A stretch of DNA of 64,000 nucleotides from Hydractinia symbiolongicarpus (lineage: Eukaryota; Cnidaria; Hydrozoa; Anthoathecata; Hydractiniidae): positions 31,957,851 through 32,021,850 of the forward strand of contig NC_079877.1 of assembly GCF_029227915.1 (NCBI RefSeq), in the 5' to 3' direction. Position 1 is the stretch's first letter. The number at the start of each line of letters is the position of its first letter. Shown here piece by piece: positions 1 through 9,506 of the stretch. The translations under genes and the position numbers were made by a program. The notes beneath the pieces are model-generated. The model made no database searches. It was not told the origin of the DNA and saw only the letters and a list, made by a program, of their open reading frames with translations.

Positions 1-15
1 TTACCACAGCGCCAA

Positions 16-197
16 GTGTAATCGCTGAGTTCCAGCAATCATGTCAAACTAAGAAGAATGTCATTTCTTGTAGTCAAAATGATTCATTTATCACATTTAT
101 AAGTTCAAAGTCCAAAATCAGTTCAACTAAGTCCCACAGTCAATCGTTTCACTGTTGAAAGCGATACAACTTAGTAATATCGGAAAAATATCACTAA
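16..197. repeat. Half-length monomer (182 bp) with internal deletion
   Basis: GTGTAATCGCTGAG occurs at 16 and again at 198, only 182 bp apart instead of about 372. The junction reads ATCACTAAGTGTAATCG: the segment that should continue as CTAAATACATGTTGG is joined to the start of the next monomer (CCAAGTGTAATCG). About 190 bp is missing, removing the GTAC dyad, the CCGTT/AACGG cluster, the CG-rich patch and the AT tail. The retained half is almost identical to the first half of the following monomer (198-370), so the pair is close to a perfect direct repeat. Confidence 0.9.
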
Positions 198-942
198 GTG
201 TAATCGCTGAGTTCCAGCAATCATGTCAAACTAAGAAGAATGTCATTTCTTGTAGTCAAAATGATTCATTTATCACATTTATAAGTTCAAAGTCCATAAT
301 CAGTTCAACTAAGTCACACAGTCAATCGTTTCACTGTTGAAAGCGATACAACTTAGTAATATCGGAAAAATATCACTAAATACATGTTGGTACGAATGTG
401 TGACGCAACCGTTGTAACTCAAACGGATTGACACCGTTAGAAAGTCAATGAAATGTAGTTTTTGAAACTGTCTCTATTTCTTCAGCGCGCAATAACGGCT
501 AGGATTGGTCCCACATAACAAAATGACGTATTTATCTTAATCTTTAAATAAAGCGTTACCACAGCGCCAAGTGTAATCGCTGAGTTCCAGCAATCATGTC
601 AAACTAAGAAGAATGTTCTTTCTTGGAGACCAATTGTTTCATTTATCACACTTATGAGGTCAAAGTCCAAAGTTAGTTCAATTAAGTCCCACAGTTAATC
701 GTTTCACTGTTAGAACGATGCAATCTAGTAATATCCGAAAAATTTCGCTAAATACATGTTGGTACGAATATGTGACCCAACCGTTGCAACTCAAACGGAT
801 TGACACCGTTAAAAAGTCAATGAAATGTACTTTTTGAAGCTGTCTCTATTTCTTCAGCGCAAACTAACGGCTAGGATTGGTCCCACAGTAAAAAATGACT
901 TATTCATCTTAATCTTTAAATAAAGCGCAACCACAGCGCCCA

Positions 943-1315
943 GTGTAATCGCTGAGTTCCAGCAATCATGTCAAATTAAGAAGGATGTTATTTCTTGGAG
1001 TGCAATTGTCTCACTTATAACATTTATAAGGTCAAAGTTCAAAAGCAGTTCAATTAGGTCGCACAGTCAAACGTTTCACAGTTAAAAGCGATGCAACCTA
1101 GTAATATCCGAATACTTTCGCTAAATACATGTTGGTACGAATATGTGACGCAACTGTTGTAACTCAAACGGATTGACACGGTTAGAAAGTCAATGAAATG
1201 TAGTTTTTGAAACTGTCTCTATTTCTTCAGCGTGCGATAACGGCTAGGATTGTTTCCACAGTACTAAATGACTTATTTATCTTAATTTTTAAACAAAGCG
1301 CTACCACAGCGCCCA
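943..1315. repeat. Monomer with a near-identical partner 2,606 bp away (first)
   Basis: This monomer and the one starting at 3,549 share several rare variants: AAGGATG in place of AAGAATG, GAGTGCAATTG, AAGCAGTTCAATTA, GTCGCACAGTCAAACG, TTTCACAGTTAAAAG, AATACTTTCGC, ACACGGTTAG and CAGCGTGCGATAACGG. The spacing of 2,606 bp equals seven monomers. The monomers between the two copies are not a matching series, so only this piece was copied or converted, or the context has since been scrambled. Confidence 0.8.
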
Positions 1316-2042
1316 GTGTAATCGCTGAGTTCCAGCAATCATGTCAAACTAAGAAGAATGTCATTTCTTGTAGGCAAAATGACTAGTTTATCACATTTAT
1401 AAGGTCAAAGTCCAAAATCAGATCAACTAAGTCCCACAGTCAATCGTTTCACTGCTGAAAGCGATACAACTTAGTAATATCGGAAAAATATCACTAAATA
1501 CATGTTGGTACGAATGTGTGACGCAACCGTTGTAACTCAAACGGATTGACACCGTTAGAAATTCAATGAAATGTACCTTTTGAAGCTGTCTCTATTTCTT
1601 TAGCGCGAACTAACGGCTAGTATTGGTACCACAGTAAAAAATGACTTATTTATCTAAATTTTTAAAAAAGGGCAACCACAGAGCCTAATGTAATCGCTGA
1701 ATTCCAGCAATCATGTCAAATTAAGAAGAATGTTATTCCTTGGAGACCTATTGCCTCATTTATCACATTTATAAGGTCACAGTCCTGAATCAGTTCAAAT
1801 AATTCCCACAGTCAATCGCTTCACTGTTAGAAGCGATGCAACCTAGTAATATCAGAAAAATATCGCTAAATACATGTTGGTACGAATATGTGACCCAACC
1901 GTTGTAACTCAAACGGATTGACACCGTTAGAAAGTCAATGAAATGTACTTTTTGAAGCTGTCTTTTTTTCTTCAGCGCGAACTAACGGCTAGGATTGGTC
2001 CCACAGTAAAAAATGACTTATTTATCTTAATTTTTAAATAAA

Positions 2043-2057
2043 GCGCTACCACAGCGC
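2043..2057. other. Hairpin-forming inverted repeat GCGCT-ACCAC-AGCGC
   Basis: A 5-bp perfect stem (GCGCT/AGCGC) with a 5-nt loop (ACCAC), present at the AT-tail/monomer-start junction of many monomers. The sequence varies by subfamily: GTGCT/AGCGC allows a G-U wobble in RNA; GCGC-TTCCACT-GCGC, common from 43 kb on, keeps a 4-bp stem with a larger loop; the subtypes ending AGGGTCC or AGAGCC lose it. It is therefore not required in every monomer. One example is listed for the class. Confidence 0.7.
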
Positions 2058-2244
2058 CCAGTGTAATCGCTGAGTTCCAGCAATCATGTCAAATTAAGAA
2101 GAATGTTATTTCTTGGAGTCCAATTGTCTCACTTATAACATTTATAAGGTGAAAGTCCAAAATCAGTTCAATTAAGTCGCACAGTCAAACGTTTCACAGT
2201 TAAAAGCGATGCAACCTAGTAATATCCGAATACTTTCGCTAAAT

Positions 2245-2264
2245 ACATGTTGGTACGAATATGT
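2245..2264. other. 20-bp imperfect dyad centred on GTAC, one per monomer
   Basis: ACATGTTGGTACGAATATGT pairs with its own reverse complement at 8 of 10 positions around the GTAC centre (arms ACAT.TT.GT / AC.AA.ATGT). It is one of the best-kept segments, seen in almost every full-length monomer, with common variants GGTGCGAATATG and GTACGAATGTGT. It could extrude as a small cruciform or bind a dimeric protein; both are inference. A monomer subtype lacks exactly this segment. One example is listed for the class. Confidence 0.65.
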
Positions 2265-2552
2265 GACGCAACCGTTGTAACTCAAACGGAATTATACCGC
2301 CAAGAAATCAATGAAATGTAGTTTTTGAGAATGTCTTTATTTCTTCAGCGCGTGCTAACGGCCAGGATTGGTCCCACAGTAGGAAAATCTTATTTATCTA
2401 AATTTTTAAATAAAGCGCTACCGCAGAGCCTAATGTAACCGCTGAATTGCAGCAATCATATCAAATTAAAAAGAATGTTATTCCTTGGAGACCAATTGGC
2501 GCATTAATCACATTTATAAGGTCACAGTCCAAAATCAGTTCAATTAAGTCCC

Positions 2553-2572
2553 ACAGTCAATCGTTTCACTGT
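2553..2572. other. Inverted repeat ACAGT-(10 nt)-ACTGT in the conserved core
   Basis: ACAGT at 2,553-2,557 and ACTGT at 2,568-2,572 flank the loop CAATCGTTTC. This segment is retained in nearly every monomer, including the deleted 182-bp one. Stem changes such as TTTCACAGTT (for example near 1,075) and TTTCATTGTT (from 43 kb on) are subtype markers and break the pairing, so pairing is not strictly maintained. Confidence 0.55.
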
Positions 2573-2643
2573 TGAAAGCGATACAACTTAGTAATATCGG
2601 AAGAAAATCACTAAATACATGTTGGTACGAACATGTGACGCAA

Positions 2644-2673
2644 CCGTTGTAACTCAAACGGATTGACACCGTT
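2644..2673. other. Alternating inverted repeats CCGTT / AACGG / CCGTT
   Basis: CCGTT at 2,644-2,648, AACGG at 2,657-2,661 and CCGTT at 2,669-2,673. The middle AACGG can pair with either flanking CCGTT, giving two mutually exclusive 5-bp hairpins with loops of 8 and 7 nt. A further AACGG lies about 90 bp downstream in GATAACGGCTAGG. The first CCGTT and the AACGG are usually kept; the second CCGTT is altered in the subtypes reading TTAAAACTGTTAG or ATACAGTTAG. AACGG is also the core of animal and plant Myb sites, which may be coincidental. Confidence 0.6.
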
Positions 2674-2760
2674 AGAAAATCAATGAAATTTAGTTTTAGA
2701 AACTGTCTCTATTTCTTCAGCGCGCAATAACGGCTAGGATTGGTCCCACAGTACAAAGTG

Positions 2761-2787
2761 ACTTATTTATCTTAATTTTTAAATAAA
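2761..2787. other. AT-rich tract ending each monomer
   Basis: A run made of ACTTATTTATCTTAATTTTT followed by AAATAAA, with TTTAAA at its centre. The adjacent T5 and A3 tracts are the kind of sequence that gives intrinsic curvature and could be nucleosome-linker DNA; that is inference. Variants include TCTAAATTTTTAAATGAA and TTTTCTTAATTTTTAAAT. One example is listed for the class. Confidence 0.6.
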
Positions 2788-3175
2788 GCGTTACCACAGC
2801 GCCAGTGTAATGGGTGAGTTCCATCAATCATGTCAAGCTAAGAAGAATGTCATTTCTTGTAGTCAAAATGACTCAATTATCACATTTATAAGGTCAAAGT
2901 CCAAAATCAGTTCAACTAAGTCCCACAGTCAATCGTTTCACTGTTGAAAGCGATACAACTTAGTAATATCGGAAGGAAATCACTAAATACATGTTGGTAC
3001 GAATATGTGACGCAACCGTTTTAACTCAAACGGATTGACACCGTTAGAAAGTCAATGAAATGTAGTTTTTGAAACTGTCTCTATTTCTTCAGCGCGCAAT
3101 AACGGCTAGGAATGTTTCCACAGTAATAAATGACTTATTTATCTTAACTTTTAAACAAAGCGCTACCACAGCGCC

Positions 3176-3548
3176 CAGTGTAATCGCTGAGTTCCAGCAA
3201 TCATGTCAAATTAAGGAGAATGTTATTTCTTTTAGTCAAAATGGCTCATTTATTACATTTATAAGGTCAAAGTCCAAAATCAGTTCAATTAAGTCCCACA
3301 GTCAATCGTTTCACTGTTGAAAGCGATACAACTTAGTAGTATCGGAAAAATATCACTAAATACATGTTGGTACGATTGTGTGACGCAACCGTTGTAACTC
3401 AAACGGATTGACACCGTTAGAAAGTCAATGAAATGTAGTTTTTGAAACTGTCTCTATTTCTTCAGCGCGCGATAACGGCTAGGATTGGTCCCACAGTACA
3501 AAATGACTTATTTATCTTAATCTTTAAATAAAGCGTTACCACAGCGCC
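3176..3548 (+). repeat. Representative satellite monomer (373 bp)
   Basis: This monomer is used as a reference phase, starting at CAGTGTAATCGCTGAG. In order it holds CAAATTAAG at 3,207; a T-rich part and AGTCAAAATGGCTCATTTAT at 3,232-3,251; GTCCCACAGT at 3,293; CAGTCAATCG at 3,299; CAACTTAG at 3,329; the GTAC-centred dyad near 3,363-3,382; the CCGTT/AACGG cluster near 3,388-3,419; AAGTCAATGA at 3,422; a CG-rich patch (GCGCGC) near 3,466; a second GTCCCACAGT at 3,488; and an AT-rich tail before the next unit at 3,549. The phase is a convenience; a tandem repeat has no natural start. Confidence 0.85.
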
Positions 3549-3921
3549 AAGTGTAATCGCTGAGTTCCAGCAATCATGTCAAATTAAGAAGGATGTTATT
3601 TCTTGGAGTGCAATTGTCTCACTTATAACATTTATAAGGTCAAAGTCCAAAAGCAGTTCAATTAAGTCGCACAGTCAAACGTTTCACAGTTAAAAGCGAT
3701 GCAACCTAGTAATATCCGAATACTTTCGCTAAAGACATGTTGGTACGAATATGTGACGCAACCGTTGTAACTCAAACGGATTGACACGGTTAGAAAGTCA
3801 ATGAAATGTAGTTTTTGAAACTGTCTCTATTTCTTCAGCGTGCGATAACGGCTAGGATTTTTTCCACAGTACTAAATGACTTATTTATCTTAATTTTTAA
3901 ACAAAGTGCTACCACAGCGCC
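3549..3921. repeat. Monomer with a near-identical partner 2,606 bp away (second)
   Basis: Partner of the monomer at 943-1,315, sharing the same set of rare variants. Small differences include AAAGACATG here against AAATACATG there, and GATTTTTTCCAC against GATTGTTTCCAC. The next monomer (3,922) is of the GGAGTCCAATTGTCTC type with ACTTATGAGG and matches the monomer at 571, which precedes the first partner rather than following it. The local order has therefore changed between the two places. Confidence 0.75.
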
Positions 3922-5041
3922 CAGTGTAATCGCTGAGTTCCGGCACTCATATCAAATTAAGAAGAATGTTCCTTCTTGGAGTCCAATTGTCTCATTTATC
4001 ACACTTATGAGGTCAAAGTCCAAAGTTAGTTCAATTAAGTCCCACAGTCAATCGTTTCACTGTTAGAACGATGCAACCTAGTAATATCCGAAAAATTTCG
4101 CTAAATACATGTTGGTACGAATATGTGACCCAACCATTGCAACTCAAACGGATTGACACCGTTAGAAAGTCAATGAAATGTACTTTTTGAAGCTGTCTCT
4201 ATTTCTTCAGCGCAAACTAACGGCTAGGATTGGTCCCACAGTAAAAAATGACTTATTCATCTTAATCTTTAAATAAAGCGCAACCACAGCGCCCAGTGTA
4301 ATCGCTGAGTTCCAGCAATCATGTCAAATTAAGAAGAATGTTATTTCTTTTAGTCAAAATGGCTCATTTATTACATTTATGAGGTCAAAGTCCAAAATCA
4401 GTTGAATTAAGTCCCGCAGTCAATCGTTTCGCTGTTGAAAGCGATACAACTTAGTAATATCGGAAGAAAATCACTAAATACATGTTGGTACGATTATGTG
4501 ACGCAACCGTTCTAACTCAAACGGATTGACACCGTTAGAAAGTCAATGAAATGTGGTTTTTGAAACTCTCTCTATTTCTTCAGCGCGTGATAACGGCTAG
4601 GATTGGTCCCACAGTACAAAATGACTTATTTATCTTAATTTTTAAATAAACCGTTACCACAGCGCCCAGTGTAATCGCTGAGTTCCAGCAATCATGTCAA
4701 ACTCAGAAGAATGTCATTTCTTGTAGTCAAAATGACTAATTTATCACATTTATAAGGTCAAAGTCCAAAATCAGTTCAACTAAGTCCCACAGTCAATCGT
4801 TTCACTGTTGAAAGCGATACAACTTAGTAATATCGGAAGGGAATCACTAAATGCATGTTAGTACAAATTTTTGACGCAACTGTTGTAACTTAAACAGATT
4901 GACACCGTTAGTAAGTCACTGAAATGTGGTTTTTGAAACTGTCTCTATCTCTTCAGCGCGTCATAACGGCTAGAATTGGTCCCACAGTAAAATATGACTT
5001 ATTTATCTTAATTTTTAAATAAAGCGCTACCACAGCGCCCA

Positions 5042-8000
5042 GTGAAATCGCTGAGTTCCAGTAATCATGTCAAATTAAGAAGAATGTTATTTTTTGGAGT
5101 CCAATTGGCGCATTTATCACATTTATAAGGTCACAGTCCAGAATCAGTTGAATTAATTCCCACAGTCAATCGTTTCACTGTTAAAAGCGATACAACTTAG
5201 TAATATCGGAAGGAAATCACTAAATACATGTTGGTACGAATATGTGACGCAACCGTTGTAACTCAAACGCATTGACACTGTTAGAAAGTCAATGAAATGT
5301 AGTTTTTGAAACTGTCTCTATTTCTTCAGCGCGCGATAACGGCTAGGATTGTTTCCACAGTAAAAATGACTTATTTATCTTAACTTTTAAATAAAGCGCT
5401 ACCACAGCGCCCAGTCTAATCGCTGAGTTCCAGCAATCATGTCAAATCAAGAAGAATGTTATTTCTTTTAGTCAAAATGGCTCATTTATCACATTTATAA
5501 GGTCAAAGTCCAAAATCAGTTCAATTAAGTCCCACAGTCAAACGTTTCACTGTAAAAAGCGATGCAACCTAGTAATATCCGAATACCATCGCTAAATACA
5601 TGTTGGTACGAATATGTGACGCAACCGTTGTTACTCAAACGGATTTACAGCGTTAGAAAGTCATTGAAATGTAGTTTTTGAAACTGTGTCTATTTCTTCA
5701 GCGCGCGCTAACGGCTAGGATTAGTCCCACAGTTAAAATGACTTATTTATCTTAATTTTTAAATAAAGCGCTACCACAGCGCCCAGTGTAATCGCTGAGT
5801 TCCAGTAATCATGTCAAATTAAGAAGATAGTTATTTCTTGGAGTCCAATTGGCGCATTTATCACATTTATAAGGTCACAGTCCAGAATCAGTTAAATTAA
5901 TTCCCACAGTCAATAGTTTCACTGTTAAAAGCGATGCAACCTAGTAATATCCGAATACTATCGCTAAATACATGTTGGTACGAATATGTGACGCAACCGT
6001 TGTTACTCAAACGGATTTACACCGTTAGAAAGTCAATGAAATGTAGTTTTTGAAACTGGGTCTATTTCTTCAGCGCGCGCTAACGGCTAGGATTGGTCCC
6101 ACAGTTAAAATGACTTATTTATCTTAATTTTTAAATAAGGCGCTACCACAGCGCCCAATGTAATCGCTGAGTTCCAGTAATCATGTCAAATTTAGAAGAA
6201 TGTTATTTCTTGGAGTCCAATTGGCGCATTCATCACATTTATAAGGTCACAGTCCAGAATCAGTTAAATTAATTCCCACAGTCAATCGTTTCACTGTTAA
6301 AAGCGTTACAACTTAGTAATATCGGAAGGAAATCACTAAATACATGTTGGTACGAATATGTGACGCAACCGTTGGAACTCAAACGCATCGACACTGTTGG
6401 AAAGTCAATGAAATGTAGTTTTTGAAACTGTCTCTATTTCTTCAGCGCGCGATAACGGCTAGGATTGTTTCTACAATAAAAATGACTTATTTATCTTAAC
6501 TTTTAAATAAAGCGCTACCACAACGCCCAGTGTAATCGCTGAGTTCCAGCAAACATGTCAAATCAAGAAGAATGTTATTTCTTTTAGTCAAAATGGCTCA
6601 TTTATCACATTCATAAGGTCAAAGTCCAAAATCAGTTCAATTAAGTCCCACAGTCAAACGTTTCACTGTAAAAAGCGATGCAACCTAGTAATATCCGAAT
6701 ACTATCGCTAAATACACGTTGGTACGAATATGTGACGCAACCGTTGTTACTCAAACGGATTTACAGCGTTAGAAAGTCAATGAAATGTAGTTTTTGAAAC
6801 TGTGTCTATTTCTTCAGCGCGCTCTAACGGCTAGGATTGGTCCCACAGTTAAAATAACATATTTATCTTAATTTTTAAATAAAGCGCTACCACAGCGCCC
6901 AGTGTAATCGCTGAGTTCCAGTAATCATGCCAAATTAAGAAGAATGTTATTTCTTGGAGTCCAATTGGCGCATTTATCACATTTATAAGGTCACAGTCCA
7001 GAATCAGTTAAATTAATTCCCACAGTCAATAGTTTCACTGTTAAAAGCGATACAACTTAGTAATATCGGAAGGAAATCACTAAATAGATGTTGGTACGAA
7101 TATGTGACGCAACCGTTGTTACTCAAACGGATTTACACCGTTAGAAAGTCAATGAAATGTAGTTTTTGAAACTGTCTCTATTTCTTCAGCGCGCGATAAC
7201 GGCTAGGATTGGTCCCACAGAAAAAAATGACTTATTTATCTTATTTTTAAATAAAGCGCTACCACAGCGCCCAGTGTAATCGCTGAGTTCCAGTAATCAT
7301 GTCAAATTTAGAAGAATGTTATTTCTTGGAGTCCAATTGGTGCATTCATCATATTTATAAGGTCACAGTCCAGAATCAGTGAAATTAATTCCCACAGTCA
7401 ATCGTTTCACTGTTAAAAGCGTTACAACTTAGTAATATCCGAATACTATCGCTAAATACACGTTGGTACGAATATGTGACGCAACCGTTGTTACTCAAAA
7501 GGATTTACAGCGTTAGAAAGTCAATGAAATGTAGTTTTTGAAACTGTGTCTATTTCTTCAGCGCGCGCTAACGGCTAGGATTGGTCCCACAGTTAAAACG
7601 GCATATTTATCTTAATTTTTAAATAAAGCGCTACCACAGCGCCCAGTGTAATCGCTGAGTTCCAGTAATCATGTCAAATTAAGAAGAATGTTATTTCTTG
7701 GAGTCCAATTGGCGCATTTATCACATTTATAAGGTCACAGTCCAGAATCAGTTAAATTAATTCCCACAGTCAATAGTTTCACTGGTAAAAGCGATACAAC
7801 TTAGTAATATCGGAAGGAAATCACTAAATACATGTTGGTACGAATATGTGACGCAACCGTTGTAACTCAAACGAATTGACATCGTTAGAAAGTCAATGAA
7901 ATGTAGTTTTTGAAACTGTCTCTATTTCTTCAGCGCGCGATAACGGCTAGGATTGTTTCCACAGTACTAAATGACTTATTTATCTTAACTTTAAAACAAA

Positions 8001-9506
8001 GCGCTACTACAGCGCCCAGTGTAATCGCTGAGTTCCAGCAATCATGTCAAATTAAGAAGAATGTTATTTCTTTTAGTCAAAATGGCTCATTTATTACATT
8101 TATAAGGTCAAAGTCCAAAATCAGTTCAATTAAGTCCCACAGTCAATCGTTTCACTGTTAAAAGCGATACAACTTAGTAATATCGGAAGAAAATCACTAA
8201 ATACATTTTGGTACGAGTATGTGACGCAACTGTTGCAACTCAAACGGATTGACACCGTTAGAAAGTCAATGAAATATAGTTTTTGAAACTGTCTCTATTT
8301 CTTCAGCGCGCGATAACGGCTAGGATTGGTCCCACAGAAAAAATGACTTATTTATCTTTTTTTTAAATAAAGCGCTACCACAGCGCCCAGTGTAATCGCT
8401 GAGTTCCAGTAATCATGTCAAATTTAGAAGAATGTTATTTCTTGGAGTCCAATTGGCGCATTCATCACATTTATAAGGTCACAGTCCAGAATCAGTTAAA
8501 TTAATTCCCACAGTCAATCGTTTCACTGTTAAAAGCGTTACAACTTAGTGATATCCGAATACTATCGCTAAATACACGTTGGTACGAATATATGACGCAA
8601 CCTGTTGTTTCTCAAACGGATTTACAGCGTTAGAAAGTCAATGAAATGTAGTTTTTGAAACGGTGTCTATTTCTTCAGCGCGCACTAACGGCGAGGATTG
8701 GTCCCACAGTTAAAATGACTTATTTATCTTAATTTTTAAATAAAGCACTACCACAGCGCCCAGTGTAATCGCTGAGTTCCAGTAATCATGTCAAATTAAG
8801 AAGAATGTTATTTCTTGGAGTCCAATTGGCGCATTTATCACATTTATAAGGTCACAGTCCAGAATCAGTTAAATTAATTCCCACAGTCAATAGTTTCACT
8901 GTTAAAAGCGATACAACTTAGTAATATCGGAAGGAAATCACTAAATACATGTTGGTACGAATATGTGACGCAATCGTTGTAACTCAAACTCATTGACACT
9001 TTTAGAAAGTCAATGAAATGTAGTTTTTGAAACTGTCTCTATTTCTTCAGCGCGCGATAACGGCTAGGATTGTTTCCACAGTAAAAATGACTTATTTATC
9101 TTAACTTTTAAATAAAGCGCTACCACAGCGCCCAGTGTAATCGCTGAGTTCCAGCAATCATGTCAAATCAAGAAGAATGTTATTTCTTTTAGTCAAAATG
9201 GCTCATTTATCACATTTATAAGGTCAAAGTCCAAAATCAGTTCAATTAAGTCCCACAGTCAAACGTTTCACTGTAAAAAGCGATGCAACCTAGTAATATC
9301 CGAATACTATCGCTAAATACATGTTGGTACGAATATGTGACGCAACCGTTGTTACTCAAACGGATTTACACCGTTAGAAAGTCAATGAAATGTAGTTTTT
9401 GAAATTGTGTCTATTTCTTCAGCGCGCGCTAACGGCTAGGATTGATCCCACAGTTAAAATGACTTATTTATCTTAATTTTTAAATAAAGCGCTACCACAG
9501 CGCCCA
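5042..9506. repeat. Imperfect 3-monomer higher-order repeat (~1,116 bp)
   Basis: Three monomer kinds alternate: one with CAAATTTAGAAG, one with the rare AATAGTTTCAC and GGCGCATTTATCAC, and one with CTTTTAGTCAAAATGG. The CAAATTTAG marker falls at 6,187, 7,303 and 8,419, exactly 1,116 bp apart each time. The CAATAGTTTC marker falls at 5,911, 7,027, 7,771 and 8,888, giving 1,116, 744 and 1,117 bp, so one repeat has slipped by one monomer. Copies are clearly less similar than in the right half of the window, implying an older or less homogenised block. Confidence 0.8.

Larger units (their letters stand above)
1..5040. repeat. Shuffled satellite monomers, no clear higher-order period
   Basis: About 14 monomers of several subtypes follow each other without a fixed order. 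Subtypes are told apart by the segment after AAGAATGT: some read CTTGTAGTCAAAATG, others CTTGGAGTCCAATTG, others CCTTGGAGACC. Related monomers reappear at a distance: the one at 943-1,315 is nearly the same as that at 3,549-3,921, and the one at 571 resembles that at 3,922. The neighbours do not repeat in register, so this looks like an older, reshuffled part of the array. Confidence 0.8.

Noticed and set aside
2644-2673. Myb or plant MSA-type regulatory sites (AACGG core) and a TGACGCAA site resembling CRE/C-EBP elements
   Set aside because: Such short motifs recur by virtue of the repeat and occur by chance often. Nothing ties them to a promoter or gene here.
3069-3320. Recurrent 83-codon open frame starting MKLSLFLQRAITAR, also at 3,815-4,066 and 7,910-8,161
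   Set aside because: It runs across the monomer boundary and recurs only because the repeat does. Most monomers break it with stops or frameshifts, and there is no sign of codon-level conservation or a known domain.
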